From positions 1-64,000 of the forward strand of contig JAESUZ010005536.1 of the NCBI GenBank assembly GCA_017311185.1: a DNA stretch of 64,000 nt, read 5' to 3'. How positions within the stretch are numbered: position 1 is the stretch's first letter; every line of letters starts with the position of its first letter. The DNA is from Proteles cristata cristata (lineage: Eukaryota > Chordata > Mammalia > Carnivora > Hyaenidae). Of this stretch, positions 1 through 10,160 are shown one piece after another. The position numbers and the translations under genes are program-made. Below the pieces are notes generated by a model. It was not told the origin of the DNA. It searched no databases and saw only the letters and a program-made list of their open reading frames with translations.

Positions 1-1018
1 GAGGCACAATGAGATTAAGTTATCTGCCTAAACACACCTGGTTAGTGGGAAGACCAGATTTCAAGTCCTGATCTCTTTTATCCCTGAGCCAGGATAGCTG
101 GTCTTTTCCCTTTTTGAAAAAGCTGCTACCAACTTGTCTACAAATGGCAGTGACAGACGTTTTCCCTTTTATGTGATGGCTATATCAATCCACAACTTTC
201 TGACTATAAATTAAACTTTGAGAAATGCCCTTCTCGGCGCCTAGACAAACTCCTGAAAATCATTCCTCTTTTCTCCCAGAAATGTCAGAGGGTGCTATAG
301 CGCTACACCAGAGGACTCCTGTAGGTTGTTTGCTAAACAGAGCTGCAATCATGTGAATTGCTTTCAGCCAGGTTGGATGTTGAGGCTCAGTGCTCTGGTG
401 TTAAGCCATGGAGTAGTGCTGCCATGAGACCAGCTTCTTGGCAAAGAGCCCCGAGGTGCAGCTGTAAGGTGACCCAATGCAGGCTTGAGGCCAAGGCCCA
501 GTGCTCATTGCCAGAAACCTGAGCCAAACATTGGAGCTAATTCCCAGGGCACTGAATTGGTCTCAATTAAAATTTTAGATGAAAAGATTTTTTGTTTATC
601 CCAAAGAACCACTTCAATTTATAAGCTCACAGGAAAACTGAGGGTTTTGCATGATACTCAGAATACTTTCTAGAAGCCAAACCTTTAAAAGAAGATGATG
701 ATGATGATGACAACTTTAGATTATTTAAGAAGTCATAAAAATATTTTTCGAAAGCAACATCTTTTATAAGCTGTGCTGACTGGAGAAACTTTATTTTTCT
801 AGGTCTTTGAATATGGTCTGTAAGTTGTAAATCTTCAAACATAAAGTGGTGTTGGAGTGGAAATGGTAGAAAGCATGGTCAAAGTGATGGGGACAATTGA
901 ACCAAACTCTGAACCCATCCAGATATGAGTTCAGAACCCAAGTCCACTACTTACAAGCAGCTGATCTTGGGTAGAGTACTATAGTGTAAGTATGGAGACC
1001 TGGTGACTGTGTTATATA
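1..1018. other. Non-coding sequence, no recognised element
   Basis: AT-rich intergenic DNA. Only a short GAT trinucleotide run at 693-710 stands out. Short open frames lack codon structure or recognisable similarity. Confidence 0.6.
693..710. repeat. Short (GAT)n microsatellite
   Basis: About six GAT units, uninterrupted. Confidence 0.8.
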
Positions 1019-1172
1019 TTGGAGTTTTCAATCTGCCTGTGATAGAATCACCTAGATACTTTTAAAAAGTATCCCTGTCTGGGCCCCAAACATGACCAAT
1101 TAAATTAGACTCTCTGGTGGGATCCAGCATGAATACCTCTGGAATGTTCCCTGGTGAGTCTAATGTTAGGGA
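1019..1172. mobile_element. hAT-Charlie MER5A-like remnant
   Basis: The near-palindromic ends and internal wording (atagaatcacctag near the start, ctctggtgggatcc in the middle, ccctggtgagtctaatg near the end) match the MER5A-type non-autonomous hAT element as I remember it. Old and degraded. Confidence 0.6.
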
Positions 1173-1174
1173 CC

Positions 1175-1320
1175 AATGACATAATGACTAAAACTTTGGC
1201 TCTGGAGTCAAATTGCTTGGGTTCACTCTACAAGACATGCCACATCATGGTATTTGACCTTGGATAATATACTTAACCTGTCTGAGGCTCAATATTCTCA
1301 ATTGTAGAGTGTATTAATAA
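1175..1320 (+). mobile_element. MIR SINE remnant
   Basis: ggctctggagtcaaattgct, then ccttggataatatacttaac and ctgtctgaggctcaatattc follow the MIR core order. A young SINE inserted just after its end. Confidence 0.6.
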
Positions 1321-1332
1321 GAGTTTAATGTA

Positions 1333-1552
1333 GGGGCACTGAGGTGGCTCAATCACTTGAGTGGCCGACTTGGACTCAGGTCATGATCTCACAGTTTGTG
1401 AGTATGAGCCCCACATTGGGCTCACTGCTGTCAACACAGAGCTGATTTCAGATCCTCTGTCCCTCCCCACCCAACCTCACCCCACCCCCCATCAGTGCCC
1501 TTCCCCCGCTCACACTTTATCTCTCAAAAATAAATAAGCATTTAAAAAATGA
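1333..1552 (+). mobile_element. CAN SINE (SINEC)
   Basis: The head gggcactgaggtggctcaat, CT-rich middle and tail aaaaataaataagcattt are complete. It is flanked by agagtttaatgtag copies at 1320-1333 and 1554-1567. Confidence 0.9.
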
Positions 1553-1567
1553 AAGAGTTTAATGTAG

Positions 1568-1683
1568 AGGGACCTAGCTGGCTAAGTTGGTAGAGCATGT
1601 GACTCTTGATCTCAAGGTGGTGAGTTCGAACCCCACGTTGGGTGTAGAGGTTACTAAAAAATAAATAAATGAACTTTAAAACT
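1568..1683 (+). mobile_element. Short CAN SINE variant in tandem with the previous SINE
   Basis: tRNA-like head (ggttcgaacccc-type B box) followed by gttgggtgtagaggttact and aaaaataaataaat, the short SINEC form without the CT-rich body. A third copy of the target sequence (agtttaatgtag) follows at 1684-1695. Confidence 0.85.
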
Positions 1684-2218
1684 AGTTTAATGTAGGGTGG
1701 TTAGAGAATTAAGTCATATAAAATATAGCACAGTGCCTCTGATGTAGTGAGTGTTCAATTATAGCTGCTATTTTTATCTTTATTATCCATGACTCCTTTA
1801 ATTCACCTAGTTTTAAGGCCCAACTTGATCCTGTTTACAGTCCTACAGAGAAGACTAAAAAAATCAGAAGTACCTTACTAATGAACATGAAAATAAGTGG
1901 ACAATTCTATAGGGATAAATATCTCTGTGTAATCTTCTTGTAAGATTTTGAGTGAGAGGATAAAGTTCAGGGTCTTCACTGACTCGAGCCCCAGTGGGAA
2001 GCTAGTATTTATCATTTCTCTACCCATAGCCTCTTGTATAGAAAACAAAACAAAACAAAAAACCTTCTGCATTAAAAAAAAAAAAGAGGAAGAAAAGAAA
2101 TTTTTTAAAAAAGTCCAGTGGTAAATATGTAAACACAGAGGCTATCAAAGGAGATATATTTTGGAAGGTAGGCAATGGAGGCTGGAGACACCCAGCTAGG
2201 AAGGTATTTCATAGTTCA

Positions 2219-2391
2219 ACAGTGCGGCTCATTAGCTGTCACACTTTAATATCAGAGGATCATCTGGATGCCTGTGAAAACACAGATTACTGGGCTGCGT
2301 CTGAAATGGGACTTAAGAATCTGCCTCTCTAACAAGTTCCCAGGTGATGCTGATGCTACTGGTCTGGGGACCATACTTTGAGAACCCTTGG
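2219..2391. mobile_element. hAT-Charlie MER20-like remnant
   Basis: Terminal wording cagtgcggctc...actttgagaaccc, the internal phrases aaaacacagattactgggct and aacaagttcccaggtgatgc, and the length near 170 bp fit a MER20-type hAT fossil. Subfamily from memory. Confidence 0.6.
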
Positions 2392-3078
2392 TGGCTAGAC
2401 CTATAGCTCTTGGTAATCTGGGTGTTCTTAGACCCTGTTGGCTGTTTAGTTTCCTTTCCCATCTGCACCTGTGCTGAGCTGGTGGACACCCCCAAATCTC
2501 TCCCTCCTGATGACCTATGTACTGGCATCAAACAATGTTGGTTTTCTGTTCAGTAGTCTTCTTTGAGCCTCGAGTTTTGAACTGCTCTCTCCTCTGCCCC
2601 CTTGGAGACTGCTCGTTGTGTCGTCTTAAGGTCCCACAGTAGAGTTCCATAGTTCTTTTGCCCGCTGGCCAGCCACAGCCCACCTCATCCCCAATTGCCC
2701 CCGGGCTCTTGCATATCAAAACAGAGCCCAGGCCCAGCAGCACAGAATGAGTGTTCTTCCGCAGAGGCCACTCACTCCTACCTAGCACGCGTCAAACTAG
2801 AGACTCTGGGATTTTTGGTTACAGTGTCAACTTCTTTTATTTAAAGGACGTCTTTTATTTTATTTAAATACGGGCAAATTCAAATCACTATCTCCCAAGG
2901 CACATATACAGACCAAACTCTGTAGCAATCCTGGGTCATGTATGTTATCAGAAACTTGGGATGATAAAGGATGGTAACTCCCTATGCCCACACTGAATCT
3001 TGCCTCAAGACCCTCTTATGTTTCCAATTTCACAATTTCTTTAATATCGCTTTTACCATAGTTACTCAAATTTGGGCA
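2392..3078. other. Non-coding, nothing recognised
   Basis: Intergenic sequence with scattered short open frames and no recognisable protein, RNA gene or repeat. It includes an AT-rich stretch at about 2835-2875. Confidence 0.5.
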
Positions 3079-3205
3079 TAATGATTCCTAATGTTTGTTG
3101 GGTACTTAATCCTCACAACAACCATATAAATGAATACTGTTTTATCTACTTTATGTATGAGGAAACTAGAGCTTAGCAAGGTTAAGATATAACTAGAGTA
3201 TATGC
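3079..3205 (-). mobile_element. MIR-type remnant
   Basis: acttaatcctcacaacaacc followed by atgaggaaactagagcttag and gcaaggttaag is MIR wording in reverse order. Confidence 0.55.
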
Positions 3206-3302
3206 TTCAGGATCTTTGCCAATTGTATTCCCTGATATAGCCCAAGTGCCAAGAACAATGCCTGGCCCAAACCGGTGTTCAATCAATACTTATTGAATGA
3301 AT
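3206..3302 (+). mobile_element. L2 LINE 3' end remnant
   Basis: Ends with aacaatgcctggcccaaacc, then ttcaatcaatacttattgaa tgaatg, the typical L2 3' terminus. Confidence 0.5.
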
Positions 3303-3951
3303 GGGTCATACAACAGTCACATGGGATCTGGGATTTGAAACCAGATTGACTTAACCACTATGCCACACTTCTTGCCTCAACTTTGACTTTCCTTTTGTCA
3401 CCACGTGAACTTATCCCCCAAATCAGTTATGAGTCCTAGCAAGCCCGTATCATGCATTTGCCCTCCTTTTTCCATTTCTGTTGCCACCAACCTAGTTAAA
3501 TGATTGCTATTTATTTCCTGAACTATTGCTATTCTGTCCCCACTGCAATCTCTGCATGACCCTGTGCTGCCTACACCGCTTTTACCAGATATTTTTTTTC
3601 TTACAGCAGGTTCCATTCACGTTGTAGAAGGTAGTGTGGTATACTGGAAAACTAAGCAACTAAAAAGCCAGGGCTCTGGCCTCAATTCTATGACCTTGAC
3701 CATGTCGCATATCCGTGCTAGGCTTCATTCTCCTCATTAGTAGCATTAGATAGTTGAACTGGGTATCTTTTCCCACTCCAGCGTTGTCTGGTGGTTGGCT
3801 GCAGGGGGTATTACACCCCATCAGTGGAATCCTATCTGGCATCAGGTAGGAGGGATGGTTGTGCCCATAAAGGGGTTTAGAATAAGATGAACACATACAT
3901 TTTTATCAGACAAAGCAGAGCAGTGTAAGTGCCATCAAAGAAGTGAAATGA

Positions 3952-4170
3952 GGGGGTGCCTGGCTTAACTGGCTCAGTCAGTTAAGCATCGGACTCTTGA
4001 TTTCGGTTCAGGTCATAATCTCATGGTTTGTGAGTTCGAGCCCCAAGTTGGGCTCTGTGCTGACAGCATGGAGCCTGCTTGGGATTCTCTCTCTGCCCCT
4101 CTGCTTCTAGTGCGTGCTCTTTCTCTCTCTCTCTCTCCCACTCTCTCAAAAATAAATAAACATTTAAAAA
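3952..4170 (+). mobile_element. CAN SINE (SINEC), full length
   Basis: Head, B box (gttcgagcccc), CT-rich body and aaaaataaataaacattt tail. Flanks aaagaagtgaaatg and aagaagtaaaatg form an imperfect target duplication. Confidence 0.9.
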
Positions 4171-4477
4171 AAGAAGTAAAATGCAGACGGAGAGATCACA
4201 CCTACCTACTAATGGAGGGCACGGACGGGCACAGATGCTGTTCTTCCTCTGAAGTCAGCTGGTCTCTGGGGTCCACGTCCTCGCCTCACTAATGAGAAGA
4301 GAAGCTGCTGAGACCCCCATAACTTTAAGCTGCCGTAGAAATCTATCACAAAAATCCAGTACTCTCTAATTCAGAAGTTGTTGGCTCAAGACACACAAAT
4401 TGGTCTAATGCCTAAGAAACTGCTTATAGGGGCAAAGAGGAAATGAAAGTGATTGTCATGTTTCTGATAAATGCTCC

Positions 4478-4676
4478 ATGTCTGGCTCTGTCACTTACTA
4501 GTCAGGTGACCTTGAGCAGGTCTCTGTTCTCTCTGAGCCTTGGTTCCACCTCAGTGCCTCGTCTAGAGTTTGGGGGTCATGGTATCAGCCTCACAGGATT
4601 GTGGTGCGGGAATAAATCAGATGTAGTATGTGAAGCACCTAGTGTAAGGTCTGGAGCACAGTAGGCATTCAGGAAA
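4478..4676 (+). mobile_element. MIR SINE remnant
   Basis: ctggctctgtcacttactag, gaccttgagcaggtctctg and the 3' part tggagcacagtaggcattca follow the MIR consensus order over almost its full length. Confidence 0.7.
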
Positions 4677-4739
4677 TCTCATGCTCTCTCTTACTTCCTG
4701 ACGCCCTAAACAGGTCAATATTTAGCAACACTTAATTAA

Positions 4740-4946
4740 TTTATTTTTTTTAATCTTTAGTTTTGAGACAGAGAGACAGACAGAGCATGAGCAGGGCAGG
4801 GGCAGGGAGGCACAGAATCTGAAGCAGGCTCCAGGCTCTGAGCTGTCAACACAGAGCCTGTCAACACAGGCTTGAACTCACGGACAGCGAGATCGTGACG
4901 TGAGCCGAAGTCATACGCTTAACTGACTGAGCCACCCAGGCGCCTC
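4740..4946 (-). mobile_element. CAN SINE (SINEC)
   Basis: Reverse-strand SINE: T-rich tail first, GA-rich body, ending gccacccaggcgcct. Flanked by tagcaacac at 4723-4731 and 4947-4955. Confidence 0.9.
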
Positions 4947-5454
4947 TAGCAACACCTTTTTAAAAACCCCTTGATGGGGGGTGGGGTATGAGGGAGGAAT
5001 AGAGAGAGAGAGGGAGAAAGGGAGAGAGCGGGAGAGAGAAAACTCAGTATTTTATATACCCTGTCCTTGCATACGTTCAGATTTTGGAAATTATGTGCCG
5101 TGTTTACTTAAGAAGATTCCTTCCATTTTATCTAGTAAAGGACAAGGTAGCAAGGGCAAACCAGACGCTGTCCCCAGTTTGTGGATAAAGGACTGGGAAA
5201 TAGGGACGTACAGCAAACAGCATTATTTCTGCCCCCAGGTGAGCTGGTAAAGACTTAGAAAAGTAGCTGCACCAGGGCCAGGGTGGCCTAACCTGGCTCT
5301 TTCACTGTCGTTAGGTAGTCATCAGGCCTTTAAGGAGTGCCTGTTGCTGTATCTATGGTTGACCGTCATACGAACAGCCAAGAACAATTTAGGTGGCAAA
5401 AAAAAATTACATTTCCTTAAACTTTGAAGTGAGGAACTATATGTGTAGGATAGA

Positions 5455-5489
<35 letters not shown>
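5455..5489. repeat. (ATT)n microsatellite
   Basis: About eleven ATT units, continuous with the A/T-rich tail of the adjacent short SINE, from which it probably grew. Confidence 0.9.
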
Positions 5490-5490
<1 letters not shown>

Positions 5491-5595
5491 AGTTTAATTT
5501 TTTTTTTTAGTAATCTCCACATCCAACGTGGGGCTCAAACTCACGACCCCGAGATCAAGTCGCATGCTCCTCCAACTGAGCCAGCCAGGGGCCCC
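5491..5595 (-). mobile_element. Short CAN SINE variant
   Basis: About 105 bp: taatctccacatccaacgtg, then ggggctcaaactcacgaccc and a tRNA-like head. Lacks the CT-rich body of the long form. Confidence 0.85.
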
Positions 5596-5977
5596 TAAAA
5601 TTACTTTTTAGAAATGAAGGGATATCCTTCATTCATTCAGCCTTCAAATATTTATTGATAGCTACTATTGTGACAAACCCATTGCTAGGCCCTGGGGATG
5701 CAGCAGTGACTGGAAAAAAGTGCCTGCAACAACTTTGAAGGCAGGGGAACAGGGGCCATCCTGGGATGGGAGGGTGCCCAGTGTGTCTGTGTTTGAGGAG
5801 CAGCCAGGAGGCCAGCGTGTGAGCTGAGAGGGCGGGGGAGCAGTTGGAGATCAGGTCATAGAGAAAACAAGCTGGGTGTGTCGCGGTTTATAGTACACGG
5901 TAAGGTCTTTGGCTTTCGCTCAGAGTAAGAAAAGAAACCACCAGGGAGTTTGGGTAGAGGAATGATAAGGTATAATA

Positions 5978-6400
5978 TAACCCATATTTATTGAGTGCTT
6001 ACTCTGTTGATTCTATTTTAAATACTTTATTGGGGCGCCTGGGAGGCTCTTTCAGTTGTACATCCACCCCTTGATTTCAGCTCAGGTCATGATCCCAGGG
6101 CTGTGGGATTGAGCCTTGTGTTGGCTCAAGATATTCTCTCTCTCTCTCTCCTGGTGCCCTTCTCCCCCTCTCATGCTCTCTCTCTCTCTCTCTTTCTCAC
6201 GTTAAAAAAAAAAGTTTGAAAAATAAATGCTTTATTTGTAATCTACACAAATAGCCTTGTGATGGAGAACGTGTTATCTTTCCCATTTTACAGCTGAGGA
6301 AACAGAGGCTCAAAGAGGTTAAGTAACTTGCCTGAGGTCACTCAGCTAGTAGGGACTTGGCCAAAATTTAGAACCAGGTCACTCTTAACCACCTCGTTGT
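5978..6400 (-). mobile_element. MIR split by a younger SINE
   Basis: tttattgagtgcttactctg on the left and cccattttacagctgaggaa, cagaggctcaaagaggttaa on the right belong to one reverse-strand MIR interrupted at 6032-6224. Confidence 0.7.
6032..6224 (+). mobile_element. CAN SINE inserted in a MIR
   Basis: Starts ggggcgcctgggaggctc. Flanks aaatactttatt (6020-6031) and aaatgctttatt (6225-6236) are the target duplication inside MIR sequence. Confidence 0.88.
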
Positions 6401-8290
6401 CCTGACTTCACAAATGCTTAAGAGATTGAGACCAAGTTCTTTTTTGATACTTGTATTTCCAGAGCACACTGACAATGAAATTCCTTCATAGTCATCCATA
6501 AATACAGAATTTCCTCACTTAAACTGATGAATATGCCCAGTATTCTGCTTTGTGATTTCAAGGTTTTTTTTTAAAAGCCCTCAGATTAGCATATTAACAA
6601 GCATGCTGACATGTTGCTCTTTAATTATGCAGACAGCTATTTCTTTTTTGCTCCTAATATAGTGGTTGATTGGGAAAATTTTTATTTTATTGCTTACAAC
6701 CTTACCCTGGTGCTACCTAAACCACTACTATATGATTTGGCATCTATAATTTATCATTTTTCTCTGCTATTAGATGAAATGCCCTTTAAAGCATTCCACA
6801 GCAAGGTGAACACAAGTCAAGCTTGCAAAGTTCTAGGAAAAAAAATTGCAAAGAGTCATTAAAGAATAATGAAAGTTGATTCATATAGCATACAATATCA
6901 GGGCTGCCCAGTTTAACAAATATAATTATTCCTAGTCATTTTCAGAAGGCACCTCCATTTCAGCACCTCATGTTCATCATCTTTTAAGGAATAACAACAA
7001 AAATACCCTATTTTTATAAAGACTCGAAAAGCAAAATCTTTCATTTATTCTCTGGATTTCACTAGAGCTCAGGCTGAAACAATAGACAACTTAAAATATA
7101 GGAAACCCAGATTCCTTTTATCGTTGTGTGGATTTAACATTCTACTGCTGTAGCCAAGAGTCCTTGGCTTCTGGGCCAACTGCCTTTTGCATGCTGGTTT
7201 CCCAGAGAGAGTCTCTCAGGAGTTATTACTTTTGAGTACTATCTACCATGACTTCAGTCCCTATAGGCAGCGGGAGTAGCAGAGCTTGAGAATGAAAACA
7301 CAGGGAAAAATTTCTCCCGGTAGAATCATCAGCTCAGTCTCATTTTAGGCTGCAGCCAGACCCCTTAGCTGTCCCTCCAGCCGCCTAGGAACGTATGCCT
7401 CTCAGGTGCCCATCATTGAAGGACTACAGCCAGGACCTAAAGAAAAATAGTAAACCTTTCTATCATAATATTTTTCGGTGTAATAGGTAACGTGTGAGGA
7501 TGTATGGGGGTGCGCGCATATAAGCACGCAAACCATGCGTGTGCACGTTCCAGTACTCGTGACATTCAGAACAAGGGAGATGGTCTCAAAGGGTTTCCTT
7601 TTAGTTTTCACAAACTCTATTTAATTTTTCCTTCCAACCCCTCAGAACCAAAAGGACTATAAAAGTCCTGGGCTCAAGACCTCAGAAAGCATGTTACTGA
7701 GTTACGTGAACCAGGAACACAGGACGTTTTTAGGTACTGATTTTAACGTGGAAGCTATTTTGACACTGAAAAAGCAAAATCAGATCTAACAAAGGTCTTT
7801 TGAGAAGAAATGGTTAGAAGGGCACGTTTTGTGGCCAGGAAAACCACAGCAAAGTATTCCAATTAGGAATAAATTAAAGAGTGCTATACTTTTCTGGAAG
7901 GGTCAGGAAGTCAAACTCTTGGCCTTAAGCTGCCTCTCACCCCCACCCCTGATGACCCTGAGAACAAGTCACTCCCCTCTCTTTGTGAACAGGACAGTTG
8001 CTGCCAAGTCTGCCACCCCTCTGTGGAAAAGAGCCAGGGATTTTCACCAGTGCCTGCCAGCCTGCATCCAAGTCAGAAGGGGGTAGCTGAGGTGCCAGGG
8101 GGCTTTCTGTAGTGCCCCAATGCCAGCTTTCTGTCCACAAAGGAAAATTCACTGAACTCGCTAGAGCCAAAGCTGACATATTTAAAGGTCTCCAAAAGAA
8201 GTTTCGTAAGCTGTTTTTTCTACTAGAAGAATAAGCTCTCATTTTTTAGATTACGTTTTCTATTTTTCTTATATTCAGCAACATTTTTAG
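6401..8290. other. Non-coding, mostly unique sequence
   Basis: No recognisable exon, RNA gene or young repeat. The AT-rich stretch at 6560-6900 may be old L1 sequence, but I cannot assign it. Overlapping short open frames on both strands at 7829-8242 show no protein I know. Confidence 0.5.
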
Positions 8291-8490
8291 TTTTTTAAAT
8301 GTTTGTTTTTGAGAGAGACAGAGCGTGGGTTGGGGGAGGGGCAGAGAAAGAGGGAGACCCAGAATCCGAAGTGGGATTCTGTCTGTGAGCTCTCACCACA
8401 GAGCCTGATGCAGGGCTCAAACTCATGAACCTCGAGATCATGACCTGAACTAAAGTAGACACTCAACCTACTGAGCCACCCAGGCACCCC
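8291..8490 (-). mobile_element. CAN SINE (SINEC)
   Basis: Reverse-strand copy ending gccacccaggcacccc. Flanks tcagcaacatttt and tcagcagcatttt. Confidence 0.9.
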
Positions 8491-8636
8491 TCAGCAGCAT
8501 TTTAAATCCATGACACCCATTGGTATACAAAAGAATTCTGCTATCTTCATGATAAATTTAAATCTTACAGCTGTGACATCTTGGTACTCTATATCATGAT
8601 TAATTGACTTACACTAGCAACTAATGGCTATTTTTT

Positions 8637-8873
8637 GTTTTATTTTAGAGAGAGAGAGAGAGAGAAGCACCAAATGGGAGAGGGGCAGAAGGAGAGAGAA
8701 GAGAGGGGGCAGAAAAGAGAGAAGACAGTAAGAGAGAGAGAGACAGAGAATCTTAGGCAGGCTCCACACTCAGTGCAGAACCCTACACAGGGCTCAATCC
8801 CATGACCCTGGGATCATGACATGAGCCAATATCGAGTCAGATGCTCAACTAACTGAGCCTGCCAGGTGCCCCT
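8637..8873 (-). mobile_element. CAN SINE, GA-expanded
   Basis: Reverse-strand copy with an enlarged GA-rich body (8648-8752) and head remnant ctgccaggtgcccc. It is followed within about 12 bp by another SINE in the same orientation. Confidence 0.85.
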
Positions 8874-8884
8874 GATGAACATTT

Positions 8885-9101
8885 CTTTTTAGTCTCTTTT
8901 TACTTATTTTGAGAGAGAGATAGAGAGCAAGCAGAGGAAGGGCAGAGAGAAGGGAAGACAGAATCCCAAGCAGGCCCCACCTGTCCACACAGAGCCCAAT
9001 GTGCAGCTTGAACTCACGAACCGTGAGATCATGGTTCAGCTCATGACCTGAGCTGAAGTCAAGAGTTGGAAGCTTAACCAACTGAGCCACCCAGGTGCCC
9101 C
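8885..9101 (-). mobile_element. CAN SINE in tandem with the previous one
   Basis: Ends gccacccaggtgcccc. The tracts ggctatttttt before the first copy and gactatttttt after this one resemble a shared target duplication around the pair. Confidence 0.88.
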
Positions 9102-9239
9102 TGACTATTTTTTAATAACGTTCTTTAGGTAACCTGTACACCTGATGTGTCGTTGGTTGAGAAACTGGGGCTGTGAAGCAAGGTGCCCCCAAACAGCTGA
9201 ATTCGATCAAGATGTCATGCCCTCTTGACCTCTTTACAA

Positions 9240-9530
9240 TACAGGATTTTGCTCTTCTACAGCCTGTGAAACCTGCCTGTTCCACCAGGTCTAGTTCAGT
9301 TCCTGCCTCCAGCCCGGAGCCTTGCTTGAAAACTTAAGTTCTCACTGAGATCTTTCCTCCGAGACCATGAAGCTCTATTATTATGCAGCTGTTATGGCAT
9401 TTATTTGGATATGTCATCATACACCACCATTTATTCACTGACTTTTTCCAAGTCAAGGGCCACATACCCTCTTCAGCTGCCCGCACAGCACCCAGCATAG
9501 TGGTGAACACGTGTGAACGCTTTGTGGGAG
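9240..9530 (+). mobile_element. L2 LINE 3' end remnant
   Basis: The order gagatctttcctccgagacc, ttatggcatttatttggata, then cacagcacccagcatagtgg follows the L2 3' region. Degraded. Confidence 0.45.
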
Positions 9531-9962
9531 AAGGGAATTAAATTGACATAGCCTTTTTCATCATTTCTTCTGTTATCCTATTGAAAGTTAGAATTTGCAT
9601 TATTGTTTTCTGTTTCTCCATTACCTACATGTCCCTCGGTGACCCAGAAGCATCCAGAGTGAGCTGCAACTTGGGTCACTCTTGGATAGGCTCATCACTT
9701 GCATTTTTTGGCTTGGACATCACCATTCTGGACCAACCATGGAAAATGGGAGACAAATTACATCCCTTATGATTGCAGTCATTAGGGAATTACCAATGAG
9801 TATAAAAATAAGAGAGGAAAAAATAAGTAATGGAACAGAGAAAGAAGATGTAGAAAAGGACGAGAGGAAAAGAGACAAGGAAGAGGCCAATAAAATAAAA
9901 ACCAACTTCACAAAAACAACGCACCAATCCTACTCTCTGATGTAAATAATATTTCTCTTTTT

Positions 9963-10160
9963 AAAAAATATATATTTATTGTTGAGAGAGAGACAGAAAA
10001 CGAGCGAGGGAGGGACAGAGAGAGAAGAAGACACAGAATCTGAAGCAGGGTCCAGGCTCGGAAATGCCAGAGCCCAATGCGGGGCTCGAACGCACAGACT
10101 GCGAGCTCATGACCTGAGCCTAAGTCAGACGCTTAACAAACTGAGCCACCTAGGTGCCCC
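9963..10160 (-). mobile_element. CAN SINE (SINEC)
   Basis: Reverse-strand copy ending gccacctaggtgcccc; flanks aatatttctcttttt and aatatttccctttttt-like sequence form the target duplication. Confidence 0.9.
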
